A stretch of DNA of 64,000 bases, from NCBI GenBank assembly GCA_024195585.1, contig SWBL01000047.1, positions 1 through 64,000 on the forward strand. The letters are read 5' to 3'. The DNA is from Aureobasidium sp. EXF-3400 (taxonomy: Eukaryota; Ascomycota; Dothideomycetes; Dothideales; Saccotheciaceae). The notes under the pieces were generated by a model. It was not told the DNA's origin. It was given only the letters and a program-made list of their open reading frames with translations, and ran no database searches. The position numbers and the translations under genes were made by a program. Shown here in pieces: positions 1 through 11,710 of the stretch. Position 1 is the stretch's first letter, and each line of letters starts with the position of its first letter.

Positions 1-79
1 CGCCCCCACTGAGGTCGTCAAGCAGATCATCATCAACATCGAGGCCGGTGTTGAGGTTGAGGTCACCATTGCCGCTTAA
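1..79 (+). CDS. C-terminal end of an unidentified protein (5' truncated)
   Basis: An open frame entering from the left edge reads through about 25 codons and stops with TAA at 77-79. The visible tail is short, hydrophobic/acidic and ends in VTIAA. It is followed by an AT-rich stretch containing AATAAA-like sequence (aacaaaataaaaag near 160-175), consistent with a 3' UTR. No family can be named from so little. It converges with the next gene, whose stop lies 274 bp further on the opposite strand. Confidence 0.45.
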   Translation, partial: APTEVVKQIIINIEAGVEVEVTIAA

Positions 80-352
80 ATGCGTTGATGCTGTGTCAAG
101 TAGTACCAGTCCTGTCCGGCGCATAGTCGGAAGACAAGTAAACACTGGACTTTTCTAGCGAACAAAATAAAAAGACGGTCAAAAACATTTCCACATGTGC
201 TGTGTGTCGTGATATGTGTGTTTGCCATTATGATCGTCTACTTGAATGCGTGCAAGTCGCATACCCAGCCAGCAAGCCATTCCCTGATGACCCGCTACCC
301 TTTTCCACGCTAATCTAGTGTACACAGCGGCTTCACCCTGAAAGGACAAAGC

Positions 353-1716
353 TTACTTGTAGAAGTCAAACTTATCGGCCTCCGACGCTCCCTTGACCTG
401 GCTGGTGTAAGCGTCTTCAAGGTCTTGCTGAATGATGTTGTAGCGGTTCTTTCGGACAGCTCGCAGACCAGCTTCCTGCATGATGGCAGCGATGACAGCA
501 CCACTCAGAGGATCGTTGCGGACAATGAGACTGTCAAGATCAACTTCAGGGCTCAAGCTCATCTTGCTGGCGATAGTGCTGAAGATTAGTCTTCGCTCAC
601 GTCTGTCGCGAAGGTTGGGGAATTCGATCTTTCTGTCAAGGCGACCAGGACGAAGAAGAGCGGGATCCAGAGTATCGGCGCGGTTGGTGGCCATGATGAC
701 CTTGACGTTACTGGTTTGATCGAAACCGTCCATCTGGTTGAGCAGCTCGAGCAAGATACGCTGAACTTCTCTATCGGCGCCAGTCTGAGCATCGAAACGT
801 TTGGTGGCAATGGCGTCGATCTCGTCAATGAAGATGATACAAGGACTGTTCTCGCGAGCCATGCGGAAAACGTCTCTGACCATGCGAGGACCCTCACCCA
901 GATACTTCTGAACGAACTCGGATCCGACAACTCTGATGAAGGACGCGGTAGTGCTGTTGGCGACAGCCTTTACTAACATAGTCTTTCCAGTACCAGGAGG
1001 ACCGTAAAGGAGAACACCACGCGGAGGATCAATACCGATCTGGTGATAGAGATCGAAGTGCGTGAGGGGCAGCTCAACCGCCTCTCTGATTTCCTGCTTT
1101 TGCATATCCAGTCCTCCGACATCAGCGTAGGAGATATCTGGCTTCTCGTCTGCACCAAGCATAGCAATGGAAGAGTCTGCCTCTGGAGGGAGGATGTCGA
1201 CGAGAGAGTTTGAGTGGCGGTGGAGGGCAACGGAGGATGAGGGCTTGAGCAGCTCACGGTCGAGGGTTGAGAGAATACGCACGACATAGTTGGATCCGGT
1301 TGACGATTGTACGATACCAGTGCTGGAAGTGGTTAGCATGTGAATGTTTGTCGAGGGCGAAGCGTACTGACTTCTGATCGATGGCCTCCATAAACTGTCC
1401 GATGACAAGCGGCACACTCTGTATCCTCTTGATCTCCTCCTGTGCACGCACAAGCTCCCTCTTTAGCGATCTTTGTTCATCCTTGATGTACTCCTCTTGC
1501 AGCTTGATGTATCTGCCTATTGTTAGCATAGAATTATCCAGGGCAGCGCCTCACAACGCACTCAAGCTGTCTCTGGAGCTTCTTGAATGTAGAGTATTGG
1601 TCGTCAGAATCTGCGCCGATGCCTTCGAGCGATTCGATGTTCGGAATGGACGATGAGAGCTGTTTCTTGTGCGGCGGCACCGTGTTTGCGTACGAGTCGA
1701 CTGCAGTGTCGGCCAT
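353..1716 (-). CDS. RPT3: 26S proteasome regulatory ATPase subunit Rpt3 (6B)
   Basis: One of six AAA+ ATPases of the 19S base ring that unfold ubiquitinated substrates and feed them into the 20S core. Three exons: 1562-1716, 1372-1512 and 353-1322, giving 421 residues. The splice joins restore conserved text ([11 protein letters not shown] and IDQ/NTGIVQ). Visible are an N-terminal coiled coil, the OB region, Walker A GPPGTGKT, Walker B IIFIDEID, the arginine-finger region with RPGRLDRK, and a C-terminal FYK that fits the HbYX rule used to dock on the 20S ring. Length matches the family. The start is the first ATG, which begins [16 protein letters not shown] second proteasome gene, RPN9, lies 7.3 kb downstream in the window. 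Family assignment is very secure. Confidence 0.97.
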
Positions 1717-3094
1717 GATGTGCTGCTAGTTTAGTATATGTGGGTGTGGACGCAGTGAATTCAATGAAGGCTGAAGGCGGCGGCACGCGATAGACTGATG
1801 CAGAAACGTAGTAAGTTGATGGTTTGTCACTTGTCACTTGCCTCAGCGACGTTCCTGGTGCAATCATCGTCACATCGGAGCTTACAAGCACCGACAAGCA
1901 TCCGGAGCTTGTGCTTCGGTCACGTGTGATAGGGCCAACCCTGCCCTACCTCTCTCTAGGCTCGACCTGCCTCATCACTCTCATCGCGATGCGCAGCAGA
2001 GCCTCAGCAGAGGAAACCCCCTTATGGGTCGTCGTAAAGGCGTTGCTGCATCGTGCGAGATCTGATCTCAAAAGACACGCCACATCTGGGATTCCTTAGA
2101 TCCGATGTCCCAGGAACGGTCTTCCGTCGAATAACTCGGCGACCACCACTACTGTATTTAATCCGGCACTACAAAGTGACAATTATGCCACCTAGTCAAG
2201 TAAAACGAGCATAGAAACATGCCATCATTTTCTCCAGGGTACGAGCGCCGTGGGTATGCTGAGCATATGCCTCTCGAGAGAATGAATTAAGCTGAGGTGC
2301 GAGCAACTGTAAGCCGCCATCAAGAAGTCATCCGGAGGCCCTTTCTGTGTTTCTCAACCCTGCCCGCGGCCGATGGCAGACCTTGGCCGGGACGCTTCAA
2401 GTGCATTGCATTTACCAATTTGAGGTATCATTGAGAATCGAACCCCTTTTCAAGCATTACACAGGTACTGTAGGTAGTTTCAAGGCCGCATAAGAGGTGT
2501 TGCAAGAGTGGGTGTGGCTCAAGTATGGATAATTTGCGTTCGCTGCGAAAACCCAGCGTTCCGGCGCAATGCAGATCCGTCGCTGCCGGAACCAAGCATG
2601 TACAGTAGAGGCAAAGGGTCGCACAAAAACAAATGCCAGCAGCTCGACCTCAGGCTTGAAAGGGTCAGCTTAACAGAATTGCGTGCCCCGTCTAGAGAGC
2701 TGCAGTGTTAGTAGAGTAAAAAGATCTCGAGACTCGTCGAGGCAGAGGCAAGAGCTCTGACGTCTTGCACTGATTTTAGCGTGGCTGCCAGGCTCGCACG
2801 CTGGCGCGGACGCTCCCACTCGACGCAAGCCCGACTTTCAATTCTCTGTTGCTACACGAGCTGTGAAGCCAACCCATCGTCACGCCGCCTGCTCCATTCC
2901 TTTGGGACTTTGCGAAACCCGACATCAACGGTTCGGTCACATCTGAGCAACTCGCGACACGCGCGAAACGCCGCCGCCGCCCGGCTCGCCCCAACCCCTC
3001 GACGTCCTTGAGCGCTCCCGCGCGCGAAGCCCCATCTCGTTGGTGCCGCGACCTCGACACCCTTTGCGCGGATGACCTCCCGGACACGTGAATC
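1717..3094. other. Intergenic region between divergent RPT3 and wc-1
   Basis: 1.38 kb between two divergent start codons. I see no convincing coding frame; the open frames here lack protein-like composition. It must hold the RPT3 promoter and the promoter and long leader of wc-1. The 200 bp just before the wc-1 ATG are GC-rich. Confidence 0.5.
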
Positions 3095-6000
3095 ATGAGC
3101 GGCTACAATCCCTATGCCTCGGGGCACGGGCACCGAGGTGATGGCATGCAGCAGATGGACATGTCGGCCAATGGACAAATCATGACCCAAGGAGCTGCCA
3201 TGGACGCCATGGCGGGACAATCTCTTGACGACATCGTTAGTCAAAATGCAAAGCTTATGCGAAGACAAAGCATGCCTCAAACCTATCATCCGGGCCAACA
3301 GCAGCAACAGCAACCGCAGGCAACCCAGCCCATGGACACCGACGATCCAAGGCGTATGTCCATGATGGAATTTACCGGCACATCCCCGACTGGTCCTCTG
3401 GAATCCTATCAGTTCAACCTCCCGAATTCGGACATGGTCGACGCTACAGCTTATATGGCCGCAAGCCAATCCAACCCCAGTAATCTAGTCAGACAATCTT
3501 CTGCTGGCGGAGGCGACATGGCTATGGACAATGGTTTCGCCTCAGCAAGTTCTTTTATGCCCATGATGCCACCAACCTCATCCTACCAGTCTCCTGCAAA
3601 TCTTTCCAACATCGACATGGATCTCAACAGTCCCTACATCAACACTCCCATGCACATGTCATCCCTCGGATACAACAGTCCGAGCATCGATAGGCCGATG
3701 CCTATGTACAACCACCATTCGTACCATCACGGAATGATGGCTTCTCCTCTCCACACATCTGTACCCAACCACATGTACACACAGTCACCAGAAGCTGGCG
3801 GCAATCCTAATCCTTCTAAAAGGCCGTCACTCGAAAATTCGCAGAGCAGATCGTCAACAAGCCAAAGTATGCAAAACACACATCAACAATCACGCCAGCC
3901 CACACCGCAACAACAAAACAGCAATCGACAACCACAAAACCAAAGGCAGCATTCCGGTTTCAAAGCGCAACCACAAAATCCTCAACCTGGTTCAACACAA
4001 GATGTAGGCATGGATAGAGGCCGACATTCGAATTCAGGACATCGTTCACCCGATCCGTCAAAATACAATCCAAATAATCAAGGCTTCAATTGGCCTACAC
4101 CAGAAGGTTTGTCTGGCTAGACGAAACTGTGCATTATCCCTAAGCTCACACTCCAACAGGCGGATGGCCATCCACAATGACTGGTAAGCCCCACATGCAT
4201 TCTCAATACAAGAATGCCTACTCTTCAACCGGTTTTGACATGCTTGGGGTTTTGGTATGTATCACAGTCAGGACATTACGGGTCATGAAAGTTGACCCGG
4301 AAACAGATGCGTGTCGCAACTCGACAAAATCCAGAAATCAACATTGGCTCCGTCGACTTATCGTGCGCTTTTGTAGTGTGCGATGCAGAGAAGGATGATT
4401 TCCCCATCGTGTATTGTTCAGATAATTTCGAACGACTTACTGGCTACACTCGGCATATGATTCTCGGCAGGAATTGTAGGTTTTTGCAGTCGCCAGACGG
4501 CAACGTCGAAGCTGGAGTTCGACGCAAATACGTCGACGATGATTCGGTGCTTTATCTCAAAAACATGATCAATCTTCGAAGAGAAGCTCAAATCTCGCTG
4601 ATCAACTATCGACGAGGAGGCCAACCATTCATGAACTTACTGACGATGATCCCAATCTCATGGGATACAGATCAGGTCAAATTCTTTGTTGGATTCCAAG
4701 TCGATTTGGTAGAACAACCGAATGCTGTGACCGACCGGAACCCTGATGGCACTTATTCGATCAACTACCAAAGAGGCATGACAATGCCACGTTACGTTAT
4801 GAACGCACCCGAGTCGACTGCCAACAGAGGAGAGCTCGGTCAGACAATACCGAGAGACGACGTTTCCGCCATTCTCAGCACGATTGGAACTGGAGAATCT
4901 GATTTCGCTAAGCGCATGTGGGACAAGGTACTCCTCGAAAACACAGACGATGTCATCCATGTTCTGTCTCTCAAGGGGTTGTTCCAGTGGATTTCTCCGT
5001 CAGCAACAAGGGTGCTCGAATACGAACCTGGAGAGATCATTGGCACAGCACTTTCATCGATCTGTCACCCTAGTGATATTGTGCCCGTAACAAGAGATCT
5101 TAAAGATACCTCTACCGGAGCATCAGTCAACGTCGTTTTCCGAATCCGTAGGAAAAATAGCGGTTACATGTGGTTTGAAGGTCACGGATCGCTCCATACA
5201 GAACAGGGCAAAGGTCGCAAATCAATCATCATGGTCGGAAGAGAGCGTCCGGTCTACGCGCTCAGCAGAAACGAGCTGACTGGATCCAATGGAGTCGGTG
5301 AAAACGAGCTATGGACCAAAATGTCGACGTCAGGCATGTTCCTCTTCGTATCGTCGAACGTCAGACAGCTGCTTGATCGCCAACCGGATGAGCTTGTAGG
5401 AGTCAGCATTCAGTCTCTTATGAGAGCAGACTCAAAGGCCGAGTTCGGACGGGTTCTAGAACATGCTCGAACTGGCAAGAAAGCATCTGTTAGACATGAG
5501 ATGATCAATCGTCGTGGACACGTCCTCCAGGCTTTCACAACACTGTATCCTGGAGATGCGACGGAAGGCCACAAGCCGACGTTCATCGTTGCTCAAACCC
5601 GTCTCATCAAGCACCAGAGAGGCAATTCATCGTCTCGACCAGCGCTGAGTCAACGTGGATCCGAATCTGCGCTGTCTGGCAGATACACGCCTATGACGCC
5701 AATGCTTGTGGGTGACAACACTCCACAGTCATTGATGCTTCAACCTACGGACGGCGCGGCTCCTACTTACTCGGGCCAAAATGGACTCCAGCTTGGTCGC
5801 CAAGATGGAGCACTAGCCTCCGAGGATAATTTGTTCGATGAACTCAAAACAACCAAGTCATCTTCTTGGCAGTACGAGATCAGACAGTTGGAGAAGAAGA
5901 ACCGCATGCTAGCAGAGGAAGTACAGTCTCTATTGGCTGCAAAGAAAAAACGAAAGAGGAGAAAGGGTGCTGGTCAGATGCAGAAGGATTGTGCCAACTG

Positions 6001-6442
6001 CCACACCAGAGTTACACCCGAGTGGAGGAGAGGTCCAAGTGGACAACGAGATCTTTGCAACAGCTGTGGTCTAAGATGGGCTAAGCTGGTGAGTCAATCG
6101 ACAATAAATTCACGCGTGAGTGCGGACGGTTAACCACTCGAGCAGAATGGCAGAGTATCACCTCGAACCAACTCACAGCACTCTGTGCACTCGGCGACAT
6201 CTGAGAAGGCTTCGAAGAAGTCCCAGTCTCCAATGCATCCGCCTGGTGCTCATGGAGTCAAGTCAGAATCGACGACGCCGCGCCAGCAGTCGCTCGACGC
6301 CCTCGCACAGCATGGTCAGAACATGAACGCCACCAGCGGATATGTCAATGTCTCTTCACCACAACAACACCATGGACCTACAGGGCATGCGGCACATATG
6401 GAAGGTGCCAGCAGAGTTCCCGAGAAGATCGAAGAAGAGTGA
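3095..6442 (+). CDS. wc-1: White Collar-1 blue-light receptor / GATA transcription factor
   Basis: Flavin-binding photoreceptor that, with WC-2, activates light-responsive genes and in Neurospora drives the clock. Four exons: 3095-4106, 4160-4254, 4307-6088 and 6146-6442; 1061 residues. The N-terminus is Met/Gln/Ser-rich with a short polyQ run near residue 70. The LOV domain carries GRNCRFLQ with the adduct-forming cysteine at about residue 426 (codon 4475-4477), so photochemistry should be intact. Two further PAS domains lie at about 575-690 and 700-800. A basic stretch (KKKRKRR) precedes a GATA-type finger, C-x2-C-x18-C-x2-C, at about 931-956, followed by the RVSPRT motif joined across the last intron. 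Nothing is truncated. The leader upstream may be long. Assignment is certain at family level; clock function in this species is inferred. Confidence 0.97.
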
Positions 6443-7268
6443 AGAGACGGCAACACCCATCACTTCTCGATCCCTGGTTCCAGCCCTTAATTTCATTGCT
6501 CCCCGCTAGGTCTGATGGTTTGCGGTTATGGAGCTATATTTCCCCGCTCATCCTCGATCTATTCTCCTCTGTCTTCTCTGTATGCGCTGTCTCGTCTTGT
6601 CACGATACCCATTTCGTTCTTGAGTTGTTCTTCACCGCCAGTACCTCTCCATGTTCCCTAACAACATGTTTCAGCTTCGATTGATTTTTTATATTCTCCT
6701 GATCTCCATCACCTATTTTCACTATTTCCATTTCTCATTTTAGAAAGTGTTCTTTGTCTGCTGGGTTTGGTGGCATGGCAAACAGCACGAAAGAGGAGAG
6801 GCGCGCATGGTTCCCTTGTTTTTGAAGTATTGTTTCTCTTTTATTTTCTATTTTGCGCGCAGCAGCAACTGAGACGAAAGGCTTTTACGAACACGAAACA
6901 TGGCAATGTTCCCCTGTTTGGGTGGGTTTTGGTTGCTTGTTTTACCCCCTTCTTCTTTTTCTTCTGTTCGATTCTTGACTCGACCTAGTTTCATTTGAGA
7001 GAGAAACACCTCACAATTGTACGTACAATGAGCTAGTAACAAGCCCTCACCCCTTCTTTGTACATACCGGATTAGCCGCAGTCTCAATCTTGAAACCTCT
7101 ATTGTTCATGCGCTCTCTTCTCTCTACTTCTTTTCCAAGTTCACATCAGGGAGCCAGGATGACATGCTTGGGAGTTTGACCAGTGTTCCTGAACGCTTAA
7201 AAGGAAATATATTGTTTTCTACAATAGAACAAAAAAAAAGGGAATACAACAGCCGCTCTGCGAAATAT
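6443..7268. other. Convergent 3' region of wc-1 and NDUFA9
   Basis: About 0.8 kb between two stop codons facing each other. It is T-rich with many short pyrimidine runs on the + strand, as expected for the 3' UTR of wc-1. I see no supported gene. Confidence 0.5.
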
Positions 7269-8710
7269 TTACTGGTCGTCGAGAACGTGAAGGTACTTCT
7301 TCTCCTCTCTCTTCTCGCGCTCGGTCATGGGAGGCAAGTCGTAGTAGGATGAACTACGGTATCCTTGCTGTGGTGGTTGTTAGTGGTGTGTTCGGCGAGG
7401 CAAAGAGCAGCGCAGCAACTTACGAGGTAGTGGTATGTGAAGTTGGCAAGGTCTGTAGGCTCGATACCCAAATCCTTGAAGGTCTTTGCTGTGGGGTCAA
7501 TGGTCTGGTCGATGAACTCGCGGGCAACTGAGTCCTTGCTCATGGTGGTGAACCAAATGAGCTTGTTCATCAACTGTGCGACGGGGGACATGAGCTGAGG
7601 AGGAACATTGATGTGACGTCTGCTCTTCAGGATCTCACGCTCGACGAGCTCCTTGATCTCTGCCATTGAGTACTGCTTAGGACCGTACAGCTCGTAGGTC
7701 TCACCAGCGGTGCTGTCGTCGTGGCACATCTTCTCAAGGGCCTCACCAACGTCAATGGCGTGGACGGGGTTGAAGCGCTCCTGCATGTTGTTGGATGTGA
7801 AGATGTTGGAAGCCTTGGCGATGCGGTGAAGCAGACGGTCCTCGAAGCCAAACATGGGAGCAGGGCGGACGATTGTCGTCTCGGGGAAGATGTTGCGGAC
7901 AACCTCCTCACCACGGGCCTTGGTACGGTAGAATTCGGAGGGCGAATCGAGAGAGGCGGAGTGGGATGAAACGTGGACGAAACGGTCAACATCGTACTTA
8001 GCAACAGCGTCGGCAATACGAGAGGCACCCTCGACGTGGACATCCTCAAGGTCGAAGTTCTTGGTAGGGTAGTCGCGACCGATCAAGTTGTAGACAATGT
8101 CGGAGTGACGAACAGACTCCTCGATGGAAGCGGTGTTGCGAAGGTCCATTTCCTTTTATGCTTGTCAGCTCAGGTCGGCGCAAGGGGTCAGGTATAGTAA
8201 GAGGCGTACGAGGAAGACAACACGGCCCAGGTCACCAGAGACCTTGAGATGGCGCTTGGCCATCTCCTCACGGAAGGGAACGACGACGGTGCATCCGGCA
8301 CGAGCTGTGAGGCAGGTTTAGCAGTTGGGCGGGCGAATTGGGTCGAGGAAGCGTGTACCGAGTCTGTTGACGACGTAGCGGCCGAGGAAACCAGTGGCAC
8401 CAAAGACGGTAGCGGTATGGCCTTGGTGGTGGGTTAGTCGAGATGGGTCAATTGGAAGAGTGGTTGAGCATGGGACCAACCGCCGAGAGAGGACCTGTTG
8501 GCGAACAGAGTCAGTAAGGAAAGAGCGGGCGTGTTGGGCAGGTGAGTGGTACCTTCCACCAGAGATTCTAATGATGGGCTTGCCGGTTCTGGTGATGGCA
8601 ATGTCCTGAAGGCTTCGCGACTGGACGCGCGGGAGCGAGGTCTTTGCGAATTGGGGGCCGGATCTGGCGAGCTGCCTCTGCAGAGCCATGCTGCTCGCGA
8701 TCTGGCTCAT
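7269..8710 (-). CDS. NDUFA9: NADH:ubiquinone oxidoreductase 40 kDa subunit (NDUFA9-like), mitochondrial
   Basis: Accessory subunit of respiratory complex I, a catalytically inert member of the short-chain dehydrogenase family that holds NADPH at the matrix arm. Six exons are needed: 8553-8710, 8481-8494, 8359-8421, 8210-8304, 7424-8152 and 7269-7367; 385 residues. The second is only 14 nt and supplies SSLGG between ISGGR and HTATVFGATGF. Seen: a basic mitochondrial presequence, GATGFLG nucleotide-binding loop, and conserved VYNLIGRDYPTKNF and RFVHVSSH segments. ATGs at 8710 or 8689 could both start the protein. It shares a 292 bp divergent promoter region with RPN9. The identity is secure; the microexon is inferred from frame and family conservation. 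Confidence 0.93.
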
Positions 8711-9002
8711 GTTTGCGTAGATTAGGGTATATCGATTGTACGTCCCGAATGGTCAGCAATGCGAGGTACAGCCAAGCAAGTCCGCTCGGAGAGTCGGAGA
8801 CTTCCGCGAGCGACTTGGTGCTGCCAGACGGCCGGAGGTGCGTGCACACAGCGTCACTACGAGCACCTTCCACTTGTGAGAGCTCCAAACGACACCAAGC
8901 AATCATCCGTCAAACACTACGACTTCATCACCCACAACAGAACATCTGTTCGCCGCAACATCTGGACCTCCCTGACTCACACGCCTCATTCTCCTCGCCA
9001 AC

Positions 9003-10201
9003 ATGGATGTCGACACGATTCCAAACCTGCTGGCCGATCAGCGTGACGCCGCCCCCGAAGACGTCCAACACTACTTCCTGCAATTCGAAGATTTATGGGA
9101 GCGCAAGCTTTGGCACGAACTGACCAACGACCTCGTCCTTTACTTCCAAGACGACCGGAGCCAGAAGCAGCGCTTGCCGCTCTACAACCAGTTCATCAAG
9201 ACTTTCGCCGAGAAGATCAACCAACTCCAGCTTGTTACACTCGGTCTGAGCACTGCTTCACAATGCAAAGGTAACCTTTCCATTCTCTTTCATCCCAGTC
9301 GATCTCTGACACTGCCTCCTCAGACGATAATGAGCGCTTCGAATTCCTTACCAACCTTGCCTCGAGTGTCGACAAGCCCGCATCACAAGACGCTTTCGTC
9401 TACGCAAAGACCGCTGTAGCGAACGTTGAGTTGCGCTTGAAGAAGTACGACGAAGCTCGCAAGGATCTTGACCAGTGCGAACAGATTCTTGACACATTTG
9501 ACTCGGTTGAGTCTGTTGTTCACGCTTCTTTCTATCGCGTCAGCGCCGACTACCACCAAGCCAAGCACGAGTTTGCCGCCTACTACCGCACCACCCTCCT
9601 CTATCTCGCATGTATCGATCTTGAATCTCTCTCCCTCGAGGACCGCCAGCGCATTGCCTACGATCTCTCGATTGCTGCACTCGTCTCCGATTCCATCTAC
9701 AACTTTGGTGAACTTCTTCTCCACCCTATCCTCGACACACTACAGAACACTCAGCACGCTTGGTTGCGTGATCTCATCATTGCCTTCAACAAGGGTGATC
9801 TGGGTGCCTACGATGTCCTCGCTGCACACATGGGCAAGAACGATCTGCTTAAGGAGCACCAGAACTTCTTGTACCAAAAGATCAGCTTGTCCGCTTTGAC
9901 CGAGACCGTCTTCCGCCGCCCACCCCACGATCGTGCCATGACATTCACCGAGATCGCTCAACAGACTAAGGTCCAACCGAACGAGATCGAGCACCTTATC
10001 ATGAAGGCACTCAGTCTGGGTCTTGTGCGCGGAACCATCGACCAGGTCGCAGAAGTCGCGAGGATAACATGGGTTCAGCCCAAGGTCTTGGACAAGGGTC
10101 AGATTATCAACATGCGCGAAAGACTGCGTGCTTGGGACGATGGTGTTAACAAGCTCGGAAACTGGATCGAGAGTTCGGGTCAAGAGATTTGGGCTGCATG
10201 A
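9003..10201 (+). CDS. RPN9: 26S proteasome lid subunit Rpn9 (PSMD13)
   Basis: Non-ATPase scaffold subunit of the 19S lid. Two exons, 9003-9270 and 9324-10201, join as QCK/DDNERF to give 381 residues, the usual family length. The N-terminal two-thirds is alpha-helical repeat; the PCI winged-helix domain occupies about residues 180-350 (RPPHDRAMTFTEIAQQTK through LIMKALSLGLVRG). The tail runs NKLGNWIESSGQEI. The intron is 53 nt with standard GTAACC...CAG ends. The gene is divergent from NDUFA9. Its presence close to RPT3 is notable, but the two are separated by unrelated genes and on opposite strands. Confidence 0.96.
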
Positions 10202-10484
10202 GCGAAGTACAAGGGCGAGGTTTAGATCATCATCAAGTGGCGCTACGGCGCATTATGACAAAGGGACACTGGGATTTGATGGCATATGACAATAATGCAT
10301 GGCCTTTTCGAAGCAGAAGAACCTGCTCGGGCCTTGAGCTGTACAATAGAATCGACTTTACGTTACAAGCTCCTGTCTACTTTCTCGAACAAATTGTGAT
10401 GTGCACCCTTTTGTGTAGTCTCCCGTGGCTTAAAAGAAACACTTTGAAAACATTGCCAGACCAATCTCTTTTGATCCCAGCCTA

Positions 10485-11228
10485 CTAAATCTGCCCTGAA
10501 CGCCGCATACTCTGTCTCTGACCAATCAACAAATCCCAAGAGTACCGAGATTGCTCTCCATCCATCAGAACGAGTTCATCTATTTTACATCAGCTTTCTT
10601 TCCTTTTTCACCGCAAAAATCGATTCTCAAAACCGATACTTACCGCACCAGCCAAACCAATCCACTCGTTTATGCCTTTGATGTACACGTCTTCCTGAGC
10701 GTCTGGTTGTATTTCATGACCATAGACTGTTATCTTGTCGAACGTTGCAACTTCTTGGAGGAGTTTTGTCTCCGGTGCTGGATCTTCTTGTTGTTGTTCC
10801 TCTTCTGGGTCTAGAGTTGGCGGTGCTGTGGTGGTTGTAATGTTGGGAAGAACAGTGTCTGTTTTCTGGAGTATAGCGCCTGTAGAAAGGAATCTTATTA
10901 GTTCTTCTCTTCTCTTTGCGCTTTTTGTATAACAAGATGAAAGATGATGTTTGTTTCATTTTGAATCCTTAGATGAAATCAAACGAAGAAGACTTGGAGA
11001 TAGAAGATACGTACCTCTGTACCCATCAGGCAAGTCCAAGACTCTGCCATTCAACTTTCTGCCGCGGAAATATGCCGTTGCTGTGCTGTTTTGATTGCCA
11101 TCGGAAGTAATATCTGGTGTCCAGTGTCTTGTGCTTGCGTGGACGGCGCCATTGTGTTGGATGCGGCAAGGCAGTACGTTGACTGCACAAGTCGGGGCGC
11201 TTTTTTCAGATTTCTTGATGGCGAGCAT
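10485..11228 (-). CDS. RNH203: Ribonuclease H2 subunit C (Rnh203/AYL1-like)
   Basis: Non-catalytic subunit of the heterotrimeric RNase H2 that removes ribonucleotides from DNA and RNA from hybrids. Exon 1 (11015-11228) and exon 2 (10644-10879) encode 150 residues carrying the family landmarks: LPCRI near the N-terminus, YFRGRKLNG and LPDGYRG, then FDKITVYGHE and VYIKGINEWIGLAGA at the end. Each domain half lies in its own exon, in different frames, joined by a 135 nt intron. The last exon is uncertain: splicing at CAG to 10517 gives 10 more residues and a stop at 10485; splicing 2 nt further in gives a longer tail; no splicing gives VSIGFENRFLR. Family match is good, the C-terminus is not settled. 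Confidence 0.82.
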
Positions 11229-11710
11229 TTCCAATTAGCCTCTGGGTTTTCTTTCGTGATTCTTCGATAAATTCAAATAATGGACGGTAGGTTTGGAAGA
11301 CTAGTCGTTTATCTTGGTATGGATTGCATTTCATTTGATGGTTAATCGTGGGACGCGTTTTCGTGTGCAGCTCGCGTTTCCACTTAATCAACGCTACCTT
11401 AATCTCTATACTCGAGCCATTCCAACCTTTGCTCTGCGCATGCATGCAAGCAATGAAAGATGCCCTAGAAGGACTAGCAAGAAGAAGTGAAACAAGAAGA
11501 AAAGAAAAGAAGAAAAAACCACAACTTGTGAAACTCCGTAGCCACTTCTCCCAAACTCCATACTTTCTGCCATAAAGAAGATGGAAAGAGCAATGAAAAA
11601 AGCAACATCTCATGATCGCTAGAACCCCTTGACCATGCTCCATAAACTCCATGTTGTACGCTTTGTGTCAACAGAGACAACAGTTCGAAGCAATACGTCC
11701 AGACAGTAAC
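11229..11710. other. Gap between HPC2 stop and RNH203 start
   Basis: About 480 bp on the same-strand path from HPC2 to RNH203. It holds purine/pyrimidine-skewed tracts (11489-11520, A/G-rich on +) and no supported gene; probably the HPC2 3' UTR and RNH203 promoter. Confidence 0.45.

Noticed and set aside
2425..2455. tRNA B-box-like sequence (GGGTTCGATTC on the minus strand)
   Set aside because: Flanking bases do not form a T stem or acceptor stem and no A box is placed correctly.
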